From: Sesamum alatum | Taxonomy: Eukaryota; Streptophyta; Magnoliopsida; Lamiales; Pedaliaceae | Length of the DNA stretch: 64,000 nt | Direction of reading: 5' to 3' | Assembly (NCBI GenBank): GCA_034509735.1 | Contig: JACGWO010000012.1 | Location: 26,627,188 to 26,691,187, forward strand | Position numbers and translations under genes: made by a program | The notes under the pieces: model-generated | Seen by the model: the letters and a program-made list of their open reading frames with translations, nothing else | Databases searched by the model: none | Told to the model about the DNA's origin: nothing | Part shown: one piece after another, positions 24,269 to 37,291 of the stretch | How positions within the stretch are numbered: the stretch's first letter is position 1 | Layout of the letters: each line of letters starts with the position of its first letter

Positions 24269-24661
24269 AGAGTAAATTATAGTTACATCCCATGAGGTTT
24301 AGTATAATTACAAAATATCCTCTTGTTGTTTGAAAAATTACAAATACGTCCCCTGAAATCTGTAACCGTCTAATAAATAATCAATTTCCGTTCATTTTTA
24401 TGGGTGAACTGACCAAAATGCCCTTATGCACTGAATTATTTTAATTTAATTCTTAAAAAAAATTGAACTGCAATGCGCATAAGAAATGGTTCTTAAGTTT
24501 TTTACACAGATGAGCAATAATGAAATTCACTGATTTTTCTACAATTTTAATAAAAAATTTAAGGGCAAAATGATCAATTTCAGGCTTATGGTTAAAAATT
24601 ACAAACCTCATTGGGTATTTATAATTATGCCAAATCTCGTAAAAAGTAGATGTAATTACCC
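24269..24661. mobile_element. Mutator-like MITE
   Basis: The left end GAGTAAATTATAGTTACATC and the inverted right end GGGTAATTACATC form an imperfect terminal repeat. Flanks share TTAATATT (24261-24268 and 24662-24669). Subterminal text of the type ATTACAAATACGTCCCC and CCAAAATGCCC is typical of this plant repeat class. It is non-coding. Confidence 0.55.
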
Positions 24662-26918
24662 TTAATATTGTTTTGTTCTCGTAGTGTGATAGTATTTATG
24701 CAGCAAATTAGTTATTTTATATCACGCATAGATATTTGTGTGTGTTGGAAACTTAATCCGTACATATTTGATCAACAACCCCCCGAGAAAAATGTAGAAG
24801 AAATTAAGAAAATCATAATTATGTCGGAAGGGACAGCTAATCGGACTATATAATGTATTAATTAACTATAATTATTTTATATAATGAACTGTTTATGATT
24901 TAAAAGCAGAAGTTTCGAGCTTAATTAGCTCAACCAAGTTCACAATCATATTAATTAATTATTAATTAGGAAGTGTTGGATTTGAAATATTGAACCAACT
25001 ATATCAGGTACGCATTTACATTTCCTTTTTCCATGAATGGGACAGTACACATGCACACATGTGATAATGACCTTCGATATTATTCTTTTTTTTTTTTAAG
25101 AAAAATTCTTTAATTTTCACTTGTGCTTATTGCATTACCTCACATTCAAGGTCCAGTTACAATATTTAATTATAAGAGAATTAAATTTAAAATAACTAAT
25201 GATTTTTTTTTAAAAAAAGGTAGTTAATTATGGTGTTTGGATTCACGTACTAGTTATGCAATATAGATTCTTATGATTAATGAAGAAATTAAAAAATTAT
25301 TTAATGACTATTATGGATAATTAGTAAAATATAATTATGGATGAAATTAAAAACTAAAAGACTTCATGTTACTAAAACTTGGGATGGTTTTAATTATTAA
25401 AAAAGGGATCAAACACCACAAGAAAATTGTGTTTGTACTTGAAACGTAAGTTTGAACTGCTCGATCATAAAATTGAATTGGACTTAATTAAACTACAAAT
25501 GTTACTTTACTCGTGCTGCTAAACCTAAAAATCTTGTGTTTATGAGTTATATTTATTACATAATTAAGTTCAAGAAAAGAATTTGATTTCCAATTTTCAT
25601 GTAATAACTTTTGTCTGATATCATTAATAATGTTGTCTTGCATATAAGATGATATCAGTGATCTTATGCGTCCCACCACTATTATTACAAATTAATTCTC
25701 CACCACACAATTATATTTATGCACTAATCATGGATTTGATAAAAATGAAGAGGGAAAAGAACATATTGATATATGGGTTGTGTGTGTATATGCACACTAT
25801 ATAAATTATTTTCCATGATATAAATGAAAATGTAAGGATGAAACCTCACATTTTAGTCCACGGACGATTTCTACACCTATAAAAAGGGTACCATTTTACT
25901 TTATTGATACACACACATATACAGGATATTCCATGCACATGCAATTCTCGTATAAGAGATCTAGTTATATTAGTTGTAGGAATGCGTTCTTTTTTATGGA
26001 ATTTTAAACTCTACAATTTGTTTAGAGTGGGTTAGAGTCATACAACATTGTCGGACTGTTATATATTTCTGGAGGTAACAAGTCGAGAGAAATACAGTTG
26101 GACCAATATTGAAAATATTTTGCTACAGAAAGGGCTTGATCTCCCTAAGAGAGCGAGATATCGACGCCTCAGCTTGAAAATTTATTTTGATCTTTTTCAA
26201 CTATAATTATTATTAATTTCTACAACATAAGATAATTAACTTATTCAAACTTTCTAAGTTTTACATTAACTAATAAGTTAGTTTTCTTCTTTCTTTCTTT
26301 CGAATGTGATATGTTTATTTGTGTGCTATTACTTTTATTTATAATATATATATATATATATATTAAAGTGTAAAATATTATTTATTATATATCAGCAAAA
26401 ACGACGTGCCATAACAACCGGACAGACACTGATAGTAATAGAAAATTAAAGTAGGAGAAATTACTAAAATACCCTCAAGATGTTTAAGAATTTACAACAA
26501 TGCCATCGAGGGAAGTTGGCGGTGGTTACTTGAAGGGAGTTACAAAAGAAGTGGGGAACGTCAAATTACCTAGGTACCCTTGGCAATTAAATTCGGGTCG
26601 TAGGATGTAGGAAAGTTGAGGGGCAATTCTGTATTTTCATCCCCTAAAATTTACTATAAATAGGGGGAGAATTTCATTTGTAACATATATGAACTTCATT
26701 AATAGAAATCTCACCTTCTATTTTCTATCCTTGCATTTTCTTTCGATGACTCGAGGCAACGTGCTTAGGCTTATTACTTCTCAAATCACACACCATCTGA
26801 CACACAAAAGGAAACACAACTACTACTCGTATGGGCTTTTTTAATCTATATTTCCACACACCATACTTCTTCTATATAATTATTTATTCTAATCCCTGTA
26901 CGTACTTTCACCTCTCGA

Positions 26919-27173
26919 GAGAGAGAGACGAGAGAGAGATGGGGAGAGAGAGAGAGAGAGAGAGTGATATATGTTGGGGCCTTCTCCAACACAAAAGAGG
27001 TAACCCCCCCGCATTGTTAATTTCCATCAGCAGACAAAAGGTAGTGTTTGGAGTGTTCAATTATTAGCCTCAATTCCCATTAAAGGGAACGCATGTTTCC
27101 TTCTTCTCCTCCATATATATATATACAGAATCTCTCTTTGATCATCATCATCACACCCTTTTATTTCTTCTTC

Positions 27174-27223
<50 letters not shown>

Positions 27224-27228
27224 AAGAA

Positions 27229-27263
<35 letters not shown>
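26919..27263 (+). repeat. GA, CT and AT microsatellites in the LOG 5' region
   Basis: (GA)n runs lie at 26919-26965, a (CT)n run of about 20 units at 27178-27216, and an (AT)n run of about 16 units at 27231-27262. The last one abuts the LOG start codon (ATAATGG). If transcribed, they give a pyrimidine-rich 5' leader followed by an unstructured AU tract directly before the start. Confidence 0.85.
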
Positions 27264-27265
<2 letters not shown>

Positions 27266-28975
27266 GGAAGTAGAAGAAGAAGGGACGACGTCGTCGATGA
27301 CGTTGAGAAGATCATTCAAGAGAATTTGTGTGTTCTGTGGCAGTAGAAAAGGTCACAAACCATCATTCACTCATGCAGCTCTTCACCTTGGAAAACTACT
27401 GGTATTATATAATTTAATTTCTATATTAATATTATAATATTACATATTAATTAATTCCACACAAAATTAATTAATTAACCTGGAGACTATACAATTAATT
27501 GATCAGGTGGAGAGAAAGATTGATCTAGTATACGGCGGAGGAAGTGTAGGGTTGATGGGGTTGGTCTCAAAGACTGTTTGATGGTGGTTGCCATGTTTTA
27601 GGGTATATATCTATATATGCTTTCTCCCTTAATTATTTCAATTGTTATTAATTAATGATCATATATATATATATATATTCTTGAATAATTAATTAATGTT
27701 AATTTATCCTATATATATAGATATCTCATGACCCTCTTGTATTTTTGGTTGTAGAGTAATTCCTAAAGCTCTGATGGCACATGAGGTACAATTTTTCTTG
27801 CATAGTATAAACAAATGAATTGATCAAGTCTACTATATATATATATATATAAATATTTGTGTCAAATTAACACTTTTGTTTGTTGCAGATATGTGGAGAA
27901 AGTGTAGGAGAAATAAGAATTGTGGAAGATATGCACCAAAGAAAGGCAGAAATGGCCAAAAATGCTGATGCTTTTATTGCCCTTCCTGGTATACATTTTT
28001 AAAAATTAATTAAATTATATATATTGTCCTTTTTGGGCAAATTATAAAATTGATCCCATATTAATTTCTTGTATAGGTGGTTATGGGACAATGGAGGAAT
28101 TGTTAGAGATTATAGCTTGGTCTCAGCTGGGAATTCATCATAAACCAGTAATATTTTTAATATTTTATATATATATATATATATATGTCCCTTAATTTTT
28201 TTAATTATACATATGGATATAATATTATTTATTATAATTAATATTAAATTTCCATATATATATATATATATAGATATAGATATATTGAACGTAGTGCATG
28301 CAGGTGGGATTGTTGAATGTGGATGGATATTATAATAGCTTGCTTGCATTATTTGACAAGGGAGTGGAGGAAGGTTTCATTCAAGACTCTGCAAGAAACA
28401 TTCTTGTCTTAGCTGATTCACCACACCACTTGATCAACAAATTGGAGGTATTTAATTATATGAACGACTAATACTATATATTTTAATTAATTAAATGAAC
28501 GACTACATTAATCTTCTTCTTCTTTTTAATTTTGTAGGTCAACCATGCATATATATGTATTTTTTATTTTATTTTCAGTTATCATTCATGCATATAATAA
28601 CCTAATTACTATTGCAAAATGCTAAATTTAATTTGACTATTGCGAAAATTGGTTAATGGTTGCCATATTCACTAGAAAAAAAAAATTACTATTGACTAAA
28701 TTTTAATGAGCACAAAACCATGATAAATAATTTTTATTAGCTACGATTAAATAAAAATCGATGCAAAAATTAACTTTTCTACCATGAAGAACATATTGTT
28801 TGAATTAGGATTGTAAAGGAATGAGTGAAAGTGATTTGTTTGAATTATGTAGGAATATGGGGCAGTTCATGAAGGGGTAGGGGTGGCAACTACACACACT
28901 TGGGGAGTACTGGACCAAAATATTGTACAAGACTACTCTGCTACAACTACAACTGTGCTACCCCCAAATTCTTAG
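27264..28975 (+). CDS. LOG: Cytokinin riboside 5'-monophosphate phosphoribohydrolase (LONELY GUY), one frame break in exon 2
   Basis: LOG enzymes release free-base cytokinin from its riboside monophosphate in one step in the cytosol. Seven exons: 27264-27401, 27507-27602, 27755-27785, 27889-27988, 28077-28147, 28304-28447, 28853-28975. Signatures are [10 protein letters not shown] near the N-terminus, [44 protein letters not shown] and the catalytic [12 protein letters not shown]. Exon 2 should read [13 protein letters not shown], but only three T remain at 27577-27579. The frame therefore stops at TGA (27579-27581), and GGCHVLG continues in another frame. Restoring two bases makes every exon phase agree and gives 234 residues, normal for LOG. 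The C-terminal tail ([13 protein letters not shown]) is longer than usual. Either a new pseudogene or a homopolymer sequencing error. Confidence 0.88.
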
Positions 28976-30982
28976 ATCATCTGTACATATAATTACATCC
29001 TCATCTTGTACATATTTAATACTATTATTTTAATTATGGGTTAATTAGTTTCATTAATTCACAAAGATAAGGATTATGGGCACCAAATCTGTTTGGATCA
29101 CTTGTGTGTTTGATTCTGTTTTGGCTCGATTTATTAGGTATATGAATTATAATTGGTTTTACTTCTGATGAATTTATAGCCAAGAATAGATGTGTGGTTA
29201 TGACTCTGATCTTATGATTTTTTTTTTTATGTACTTTGATTTTGTGATTACATCTGATAGTTGAATATGGTATTACTTGAACTTTTTTATTTAAATCCCT
29301 CGAAATTTGTGTTTATAGTAAAATATGATTAATTCGAATTTGACTTGTATCATACTTTAGGTCAAAGAAAGATCTCCTAACAACAACAAAGGAGTTGGGG
29401 AATTAATTTTGCTCATCCTTAATATATATATATATATATATATATGATCTCCCTGAAGTTGGATATAATTATAAATACTCCCTTATTTTTTCAAAAAATT
29501 ATAAATAACTCCTTAGATTTGTAATTTTTAAAAGGCCTGAAATAAAAAAAAAATTCAATTGGCGTTGTAATGAAAATAAAAAAATAATAACTTATTAAGT
29601 GAAAATAGAGTATTTCTTAAGGGTAAACATCATTTTTGATCCATAAATATGCCACTTATCCACTTTTGGTCCCTCATGTATCCTACTCATCAGATTTGGT
29701 CCCCCAACTTTAATAGTTGCATTAAATTTGGTCCCTCCGTTAATTATTCTGTTAAAACTAGTGAACTTTAAGGGAAAAAAGAAAACAAACAAATTTGTGA
29801 CCAAGGGAGTTTGAATTTGGGTCATAAGTTTAACAAAACAAACCTATTACCACTTTGTCAAGTCTATTACTCAAATTATTATAATCCCAAAATTATATTT
29901 ATTCTTATCTATAGCAGACCCAAGTTTATATCTTGATTTTTAAGTCTCTCAAATTTTACAAAATGTTTCTAAAGTTCTGTATTAGTCCCAAACAACAAAT
30001 CGAATACAAAAATCATAAAAATTCCACAAGACTAATTCTCAAAAACTCAACAAAAATACACAAGTTACAAAAATACCAAACAATGTCATAAAAGTCATAA
30101 ACAATACATAAGTCATTCATTAAATATATAAAAACAGTCTTAAAAAGCTTCTAAACATCAATTAAAACATAATTAAAAAATTGATCCATTACAACAAAAA
30201 TATTTATTGCTTGTCTTTTTTCTTCTCCTTATTTCCACTTTCACTTGGCCTTTCATGTGTATTTATCTTTGATTGAGGAGTGGCCTTATTGTGATTTGAA
30301 GTGGCTGATTTGGTGATATTACACATGCTTCTAAGAGAAAGACAATAATTTTTCGGTGTATAAAAACCTAAGCAATTGACTTGGCCCAGTGGTAATAAAC
30401 ATTTGATTTTGGTCATAATTTTTTTTTTCTTAAAAAGTCCGTTAGTTTTAACAGAAAAATTAACAGAGGAACCAAATCTGATGAAATTAATTAAGTTGAG
30501 GGACTAAATATGATGAGTAGGATACATGAGGGACCAAAAATAATGTTTACCCTATTTCTTAATATAGAAAGAGGAGGGAGAATGAGAATCCCATGTCTGG
30601 AAATGAAGTGAAGTTGAGATGATGGGCCACACCAAGACCACACACTACAACCTCTACTTTACTAACTACTTTTTTTCTTTTTATTGGTTTATGTCATTCT
30701 AGTATTTTCCTAGAATTATATGACCTTTTAAATAATATTTATTTCATTATGTCAGTATTTTATTTTATTATATCATTACTATAGTTTATTAAATAATTAG
30801 CGATCTATTTTGGGCTATTTAAATTTTGAATGAATGATAAGAAGGTTTTGTTATTTATTGAAGATAAAGAAAATTTACAAAGTTCATACCAATTGAACCC
30901 AAAAAATTCTGTAGCTATTATTATATAGGTAGAAAGAATACCCACCAGAGGATAGTTATATAGGATACTCATTGATCACCAA
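28976..30982. other. Intergenic region between LOG and tRNA-Glu
   Basis: It begins with the LOG 3' flank, then a (TA)n run at 29422-29444 followed by MITE-terminus-like text (GATCTCCCTGAAGTTGGATA). A Mutator-like element (29621-30552) is inserted after that. AT-rich DNA without a supported gene continues to the tRNA. Confidence 0.5.
29621..30552. mobile_element. Mutator-like MITE with exact 10-base target duplication
   Basis: The left end GGGTAAACATCATTTTTGAT and the right end (inverted GGGTAAACATTATTTTTGGT) are good terminal inverted repeats. Further inverted similarity continues inside (CATGTATCCTACTCATCAGA near 29674 against 30505-30530). TATTTCTTAA flanks both sides (29611-29620 and 30553-30562). 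It contains no transposase. Confidence 0.8.
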
Positions 30983-31054
30983 TCCGTTGTAGTCTAGTTG
31001 GTTAGGATACTCGGCTCTCACCCGAGAGACCCGGGTTCAAGTCCCGGCAACGGA
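30983..31054 (+). tRNA. tRNA-Glu (anticodon CTC)
   Basis: This 72-base gene has a perfect acceptor stem TCCGTTG/CAACGGA. The D arm contains the A box TAGTCTAGTTGG. The anticodon stem is CTCGG/CCGAG with loop CTCTCAC, giving anticodon CTC. The T arm contains the B box GGGTTCAAGTCC. There is no intron. A T-run follows directly (31057-31063), so the gene looks functional. Confidence 0.95.
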
Positions 31055-31487
31055 ATTCTTTTTTGCTTTTGCGTTGTTTCCCAGGAAAATATGACGAGTG
31101 TTCTGCGTACCTTCTTGAATTTCCCCTTCTATTTCTGAAATTCAGATTTATCAAAGTTGAGGTTCTGAGAATGTACAGATAGAGAAAGATGATCCATGTC
31201 AAAATGAAATCAATAACTGGGACTTCAATAATATTTGTCTCTCAGCCAATCTGAGTTTGTATTTGCATTCAACAATTCCATGACAAAGTAAATCAAGAAT
31301 AGTTACTAACTGAATATCATCCAATTCAGTAAACTGAGGTTGCCAAAGAACTCCATCCAATTACAGTCAGTAACACTGGGAAAATATACGAATGGTTCAC
31401 TAATACTACAGTTGCGTATATTCTGGTAAATGGAGTCGTCAACCTGCTCTTTCCTCTATATGTGTTGGAACAAAAATCCGTGTCAAA
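31055..31487. other. Short region between the tRNA and the DUS stop codon
   Basis: About 430 bases of mixed composition. The right part is likely the 3' UTR of the dihydrouridine synthase gene, which is transcribed leftwards. Apart from the terminator I see no feature. Confidence 0.5.
31057..31063 (+). terminator. RNA polymerase III terminator of tRNA-Glu
   Basis: TTCTTTTTTG begins three bases after the tRNA 3' end. A run of at least four T on the coding strand ends Pol III transcription. Confidence 0.8.
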
Positions 31488-34400
31488 CTATGCGTACAAC
31501 AGCTCTTCCTCTCTTACGGTATTTGGAGGAGGAGGTAGCAGCCTCTTGGCATCAGAAAAAACGTCTGTAAAACCTATAGGTGCTGCAGTAATAGGTGAAT
31601 CCAAGACAGAATCAGGAATCGCCACCAGGGTCTCCTCGAAGAAGGATTTGACCGTCTGCAAGTGCACAAGAAATACGTGTAAATATTGCTGCAAAACAAC
31701 AACCAGACAAGAACTTATCTATAGTACTGGTAATGCCATATTATTGTACTTCAAAATTGTAGTTCTGGACACAACATTGTAGTTCATTCCTCAAAAGGTA
31801 ATAAACCTACCGTGCAGTGTAGGAAAGCAGCATCCGCTTTGCGCTTCCATAGACCATTTCCAGGCTCTGAATGGAAAAACCCAAGCAAAGGCTGCACGTA
31901 AAGTAAAAGATTGTGTTACTATTAGCAGCATCATGTATTACAGCAAAGATTAACAAGTATTTAATGCTTAATATGGATTCATACTTAATCAACGAAAATT
32001 AGAATAAAAAGTAACCAGACAGTATTCATACTTTTATAAGATCGCGAACATTTGGCTTAGGCCCATATAGTCCCAAGACTGAATCCCCATATACCTGGTA
32101 CTTTTCAAGGACCTACATAAAGAACGACTAGGTGCAGTCAAGCAACAGGTTATTTAATCAAAACTCAGATAACATCAAGCTCACCAACCGACCTGTCGCC
32201 GAGTTATACTGCTCAGAGGTGCACCATATATTGCACTGTCAACATGTCCCAAAAGATTCCATGAACTGGAGAAAATTTATTTTGGCTTTCAGTTGACATG
32301 TCCAAGCAAGTGAAAGGAAAGCATAGACACAAAAGTATTGTTAGACTAGCCTATGATAAGAAGAAAGTGCTGATAGAAAAAACCTATCATCAATATTGCA
32401 TTATTGCCAGGATTACTGGAACCCATGCTCTTTGAAGATGATCAGCTATTTTGATGCTGACCACCACTTAAAGATGTTATACACACAAATGAAAGATGAT
32501 GTGAAACAAGAGCATTCAATCTAAAATATAGAAAAAGTACCTCCATGGCTAGTAAACACCCAGGACGTATGAGAACAATCAAATAAATGAATAACTCAAC
32601 TAGAATTCATACTTATTGTAAGCTGCACGTCCAACCATAACTCCATGAGCTCCTTCTCTTATCGCTGTGTTCACCTAAAATTTACAATTCAATAAGTATG
32701 GATAATAATACCATTGCTGAGTCACTAGCTCGTGAGAATAATACATTATAAGAAAAAAATGTGATGGTATGATACCTCCAAAAAACAAAGCCAATTAAGC
32801 AACAAATATTCATCACCAAGGTAATAATGGGACGACTTACACACAAAAATGTTACAACTCATCGATCTCAAAGAGATATTAATTACTTCTGCCACAACCC
32901 TTTTACTAAAAGCTCATAGTACAGACTCAACTATTTTTAAGGAAATTTTAGTAATACTTGTTGAACAGCTTGAACCAGTCTTCAACAGTTCAACTCAGTC
33001 AAATAACCTTGTTACTTACATGCAGGAATAGAAAAGTGATCTAGCCTACAAGATTCATAAAAGGATATAAGGGGAAAACTAAGATGGTAATGTGGACAAG
33101 AAAAATCCAGGTGTTACATGTACTTAGCATGAATAGTGGAAAATCGTTTAAGGTGTATTTAGTTTCATTTCCATGAGATAAGATGTGTTTTTGTTTTTGT
33201 ACTGGTTTTTTATTGAAATAAAGTGATGTCACATCAAATCATCAATGTACTTCTTTATTTGAATATAAACTGACAGCTATAGTTCTTATAGATTTGGAGT
33301 TGGTGGTGGTGTCATATTGATGTATTGTTAAATGCATATATTGTAATTTTATTAAGGGTAAAGTACATTGACCCCCCCTCCCTCCAGGTTAGGCCGAACT
33401 ACACAAACAATTCCTGTCTTTTGTAATCTTTTGCAAGATTACAGCTACACCCCTGAGGGGTGTTAATGTAATGTTTTTCAGGAAGTGTTTGTGTAAGATT
33501 TGCCTTTGAATAGGGGATGTAGTTGTAATTACAACTATAACCTCAGGGGGTGTAGCTGTAATTTTGCAAAAGACGGGGTATTTGTATATTTTGGCCTAAC
33601 CTCAAGGGGTGTCAATGTAATCTATCCCTTTTATTAAGTATGAACTGAGTATGTATGTTCACATTTGGTATGTTGTATATACACCTAATGTAATGATAGA
33701 GGTGAAAATACGGAAAGCAAATAACCCTTGGAAAAGAAAAAGAAAAGAAAAAGGAAAGAAACAAAGCCGAAGCTTCTGAAAGTCCTTTTCGGAACTTTGT
33801 ATATCTGATGATGGCATACAGACTTGAATACCTCATCAATGGTGTTTATGCCTCCATTAATGGTGAATCGCAAATCAGGAAAATCCCGCACAAGAGCATA
33901 GTAGTACTCATATCTGCAAAATTTGAAACATAGCTTAACTGTGTTGATAAAAAGAAGATAAGCAAAGGTACCAGCAAATAGACAATTGATGTCACAACTT
34001 GAGTACATCAACACAGAATTAGTAAATATGCACAAAATAGTGCCTACTTTAAGGGCGGAATCGATCTATTTTCTTTGGGGCTGATTCCATTAAGTAATGC
34101 CTTTCTGGAGTGTATTATGAAATGCTTTGTTGGTGATTGAGATGAGACCTTATATATAAAATCACCTACAGACAAATGAAAATGATCAGTTAGAGGGGAT
34201 AAAAACCTAAGAGAGCGTCAATATACAGTCAAATCAGCAGTTATAATAGTTGATACGAGCAGTTCACAGACATACACTGAGATAGGAAACAAACAAGTGC
34301 AACCTTAAGAAGTTAACTTATGTAAACAAAGAGCAAAATGTGCAAGATTTGTAATCATATGAATGCTCACATGTAACCATGGATCCAATGACACAAGAAC

Positions 34401-37291
34401 ACGGCAAAACAATCCACGAACTACTCGAGATAATAAAGTAGGACATATAGAAAAGGAGAAAAATAAAAATGACTCTAGCTACGTCATGCAAAAGCAATAG
34501 TTCCAAATACAATAGATGACTTAATATCCATGAATGCAATTGTGACTCCATCATAAACGCCACACAACTAAACAGGCTGCTCGTTTCTAAATTCAGATAT
34601 TGTTAGCTTGTTATTGGCATGCTTGTTGCTAAAACGAAATGCAAGACCAATGCATTACCAATGAAATAACTGTGAATATTAACCAAGCATAGCCAGAATT
34701 CTCATTCTTTAACATAAATAATAATAAAACTGGAACTCTGTACTTACGCCCACAATATGAATCCAACCAATGACTTCAAATATTAGGGATCAGAGAGTAA
34801 GCAATAATAGGAAGTTCACTACTAGAAATATCTAAGGAACACCATATGAAAAACTAACAACGAAAACTCATTCAGAGACATAAAACAGAAGGTATAAGTA
34901 GGGTATAACTATTTTGCGGACATTCCAACTGGAAGCATATGAAGCCATAGCTACTGAAGCAAAGAAAGAAACTTGAAGAGAAGAACAATTGGTATTTTGA
35001 ATGGCTTCCTGCTCAGAAAAATGCTATTTACTCTTGTCATAAAGCAGTGGAAGAACTTACACAGCTCATCATATGAATCACGATCATCAACACCGATTCG
35101 ACACTTAACACTGACGGGAACATCAGTATTTGCAGAAATTACTGACATAGCATCGGCAACAAACTTCCCTTGTAAAAGACAATGTGGCTAAATCAGAGCT
35201 CATTCTGAATAATATCGAAAATGATTTGAGCACAACTGTACACACCTTTGGATCAAGCATAAGGCGCACGCCAAAGCACCCTTTTCCAGCAACTTTTGGA
35301 CTTGGACATCCACAGCTGTCCCACAAATGTCTTAGTTGAGTAACTTAAAGGAATACAAGTAGACAAGGAAAAAACTGGTGCATAGAACAAACTTGAAATT
35401 TATCTCATCATAGCCATAAGAATTTGCAAGTTGAGTTGCTTTAGCAATGTTCTCCAAGTCACTTCCCCCAATCTGAAGCACTATAGGATGTTGCTCCGGA
35501 CCAAATGCCAAGAATCTATCCTGGTAATCATAGAGAAAATGAATGACATCAGATGCCACAATAAAACCATCGAACCACTGATATCCCATATCCATTAAGC
35601 TAGATACATGATTTCACAAGGTTAAAAGGATTGAAACGCTCTTGGAAGAAATGTTCTTGGGAGAATGCACAGTAGTAAGAGTATCAATGTGTAGTGAACA
35701 ACTCAATGACATGCACACAATAAAGAGTATTACAGCTTAAAAACCTTAACGTCAATACATGCGTGCATGCGCACAAACATAAAAGAATGAAGTACATATA
35801 ATAGCATTTAAATCTGGTCATGCGGAAAAAGCCAAAGAAGCATCCAAGGAAGGGACTATGTTGAAAGCATGCATGCCAAGGCGCATAGTTCCCGATCAAA
35901 ATATTTACCATATTGAAATCTTCTAGTGTTGACATTTTTCTGGATTCTCAGATTGGAAGAAAAGTTTTTGGACCCTCTTCACATAGTTTCAACAATTTTA
36001 TCCGATTTTGAACATGCTAAAATCAGCCCCATCAAATCATGTGTTACACTGTGGTCAGGATTTACAAATAAGAGGCAAGTTATCCATGCAACAAAATACG
36101 ACACCCTAGATCAATATTTTGGAAACCATAAAACATGTCTATCTCTAAAAAACAACAGTGACTTTGGAGAAACAATATGGTTAAATGCATGCACATCACT
36201 GAAGATACTGTTGATTTCTTCATGTGTGCACATTTTACTGCATTGGTGGCGTTTTCGAAGTTTACTCTCTTTGGAGGCAATTATCGGAGGTACATAACAG
36301 AGCATATTTTTGTTTTGTTTGATAACAGATCTCCTACTAACAGAAGTCACTTTAACTCACAGTTGGGAACAACCACAATGAATTATCATTTCCATCCCAC
36401 AATTTTGTTTGAATCGATTAAACCTGTTATTCTTAATTTGGGCCATAGTGTTATGATGTTGAATGAGATTCCCCTATTCATCTGAATTTTGATATTAAAA
36501 TTTCACAACAGGTAATTGCTTTAATTTCACATTTATGTACTTGCTTGATACATAAGACAAATCAAACTTTTATCTGACGAATTTTGAAAAGTATAAACAT
36601 TAGAAAATAGCTTTAAAAACCCAAGCTTACTAGGGATCGCTCTAGTAAGGTTTTCCATCTACATCAATGTTAACCTGGTTTTCCTTATTTATATCAATAT
36701 ATCCAAGCCATATTCATCTCTTAAAAGCACCACTCCAACAGGTATAGAACAGCATTATAAACCTGGAATAACTTTTGCAATAATGCACCCATAGTTTTCA
36801 CAATCCTGTTTACACCAGTGCATATCGTTCTTTTCTGAAGCGAATGAGAAGAAGGATGCGGAAATCATTACCAAGTTTCCCTTCTGATGTACTATTGTTT
36901 CTGCAGCAATCATTTCTGTGTACAACCAAGCATGTTTTGATATGAGGCGAGCCAAAGTTCTGAAGTGGTTGTCTGTGTATTCCATCATTGGAGCTACACT
37001 GTATATTAAACACAGTGGTCATAGAGCCAATATAACCAATCAAAAACCGTCTTGAAAACACAAGCTGAAAGGTCGAGAGAATATCCACCTGAACCAAGGG
37101 GGTGGGTACCGGGTGGCAACCATTATGGACTCTTTATGAGACTGGCACTTCTGATGGTAGTGATGTAACTTCCTTGATTTGGCAGGATATCTATAAATGA
37201 AGTTTGAAGAAAATCTGCCATGGTTTTTCAGGATAACAGAACGAACAGGAGTTAAAGAAGCAAATAAAGTATGTCCAGCAGACTTCATCAT
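31488..37291 (-). CDS. tRNA-dihydrouridine(20/20a) synthase, DusA type
   Basis: An FMN-dependent enzyme that reduces uridine to dihydrouridine in the tRNA D-loop. Twelve exons: 37089-37291, 36872-36998, 35393-35520, 35246-35315, 35061-35163, 34048-34165, 33832-33913, 32613-32674, 32193-32265, 32032-32112, 31811-31891, 31488-31655. They add to 1296 bases (431 residues) with every phase intact. Signatures: [106 protein letters not shown] and [12 protein letters not shown]. The first 65 residues are rich in Arg, Ser and His and look like an organelle-targeting presequence. ATG 37291 follows a probable 5' UTR acceptor. Intron 7 carries a MITE (33356-33628). It is divergent from TAB2. Exon 5 uses the donor CTGT|GTAAGT. 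Confidence 0.93.
33356..33628. mobile_element. Mutator-like MITE in DUS intron 7
   Basis: The element has 273 bases with ends GGGTAAAGTACATTGACCCC and (inverted) GGGATAGATTACATTGACAC. An exact 9-base duplication TTTTATTAA lies at 33347-33355 and 33629-33637. Inner text repeats in inverted form (TTTTGCAAGATTACAGCTAC against GTAGCTGTAATTTTGCAAAA). It is far from the splice sites. Confidence 0.85.

Larger units (their letters stand above)
23901..27263. other. Intergenic region upstream of LOG
   Basis: It contains a Mutator-like MITE (24269-24661), AT-rich unassigned DNA, and a Helitron 3'-end relic near 26215-26420 that resembles 52730-52905, with a (TA)n run at 26340-26362. A promoter-like block at 26640-26700 has CTATAAATAGGGGG near 26651; it could be a LOG promoter or part of a solo LTR. 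GA- and CT-rich repeats follow to the LOG start codon. No gene is supported. Confidence 0.45.

Noticed and set aside
26460..26830. Possible solo LTR with TATA box CTATAAATAGG
   Set aside because: There is no second LTR, primer-binding site or target duplication. The block may equally be the LOG promoter, so I left it as part of the intergenic description.
31002..31202. Minus-strand frame ending RDLNPGLSGESRVS
   Set aside because: This is the classic antisense translation of a tRNA gene (tRNA-Glu at 30983-31054).
33685..34035. 116-codon minus-strand frame in DUS
   Set aside because: Only the middle ([20 protein letters not shown] to IDEV) is exon 7; the rest is intron read-through.
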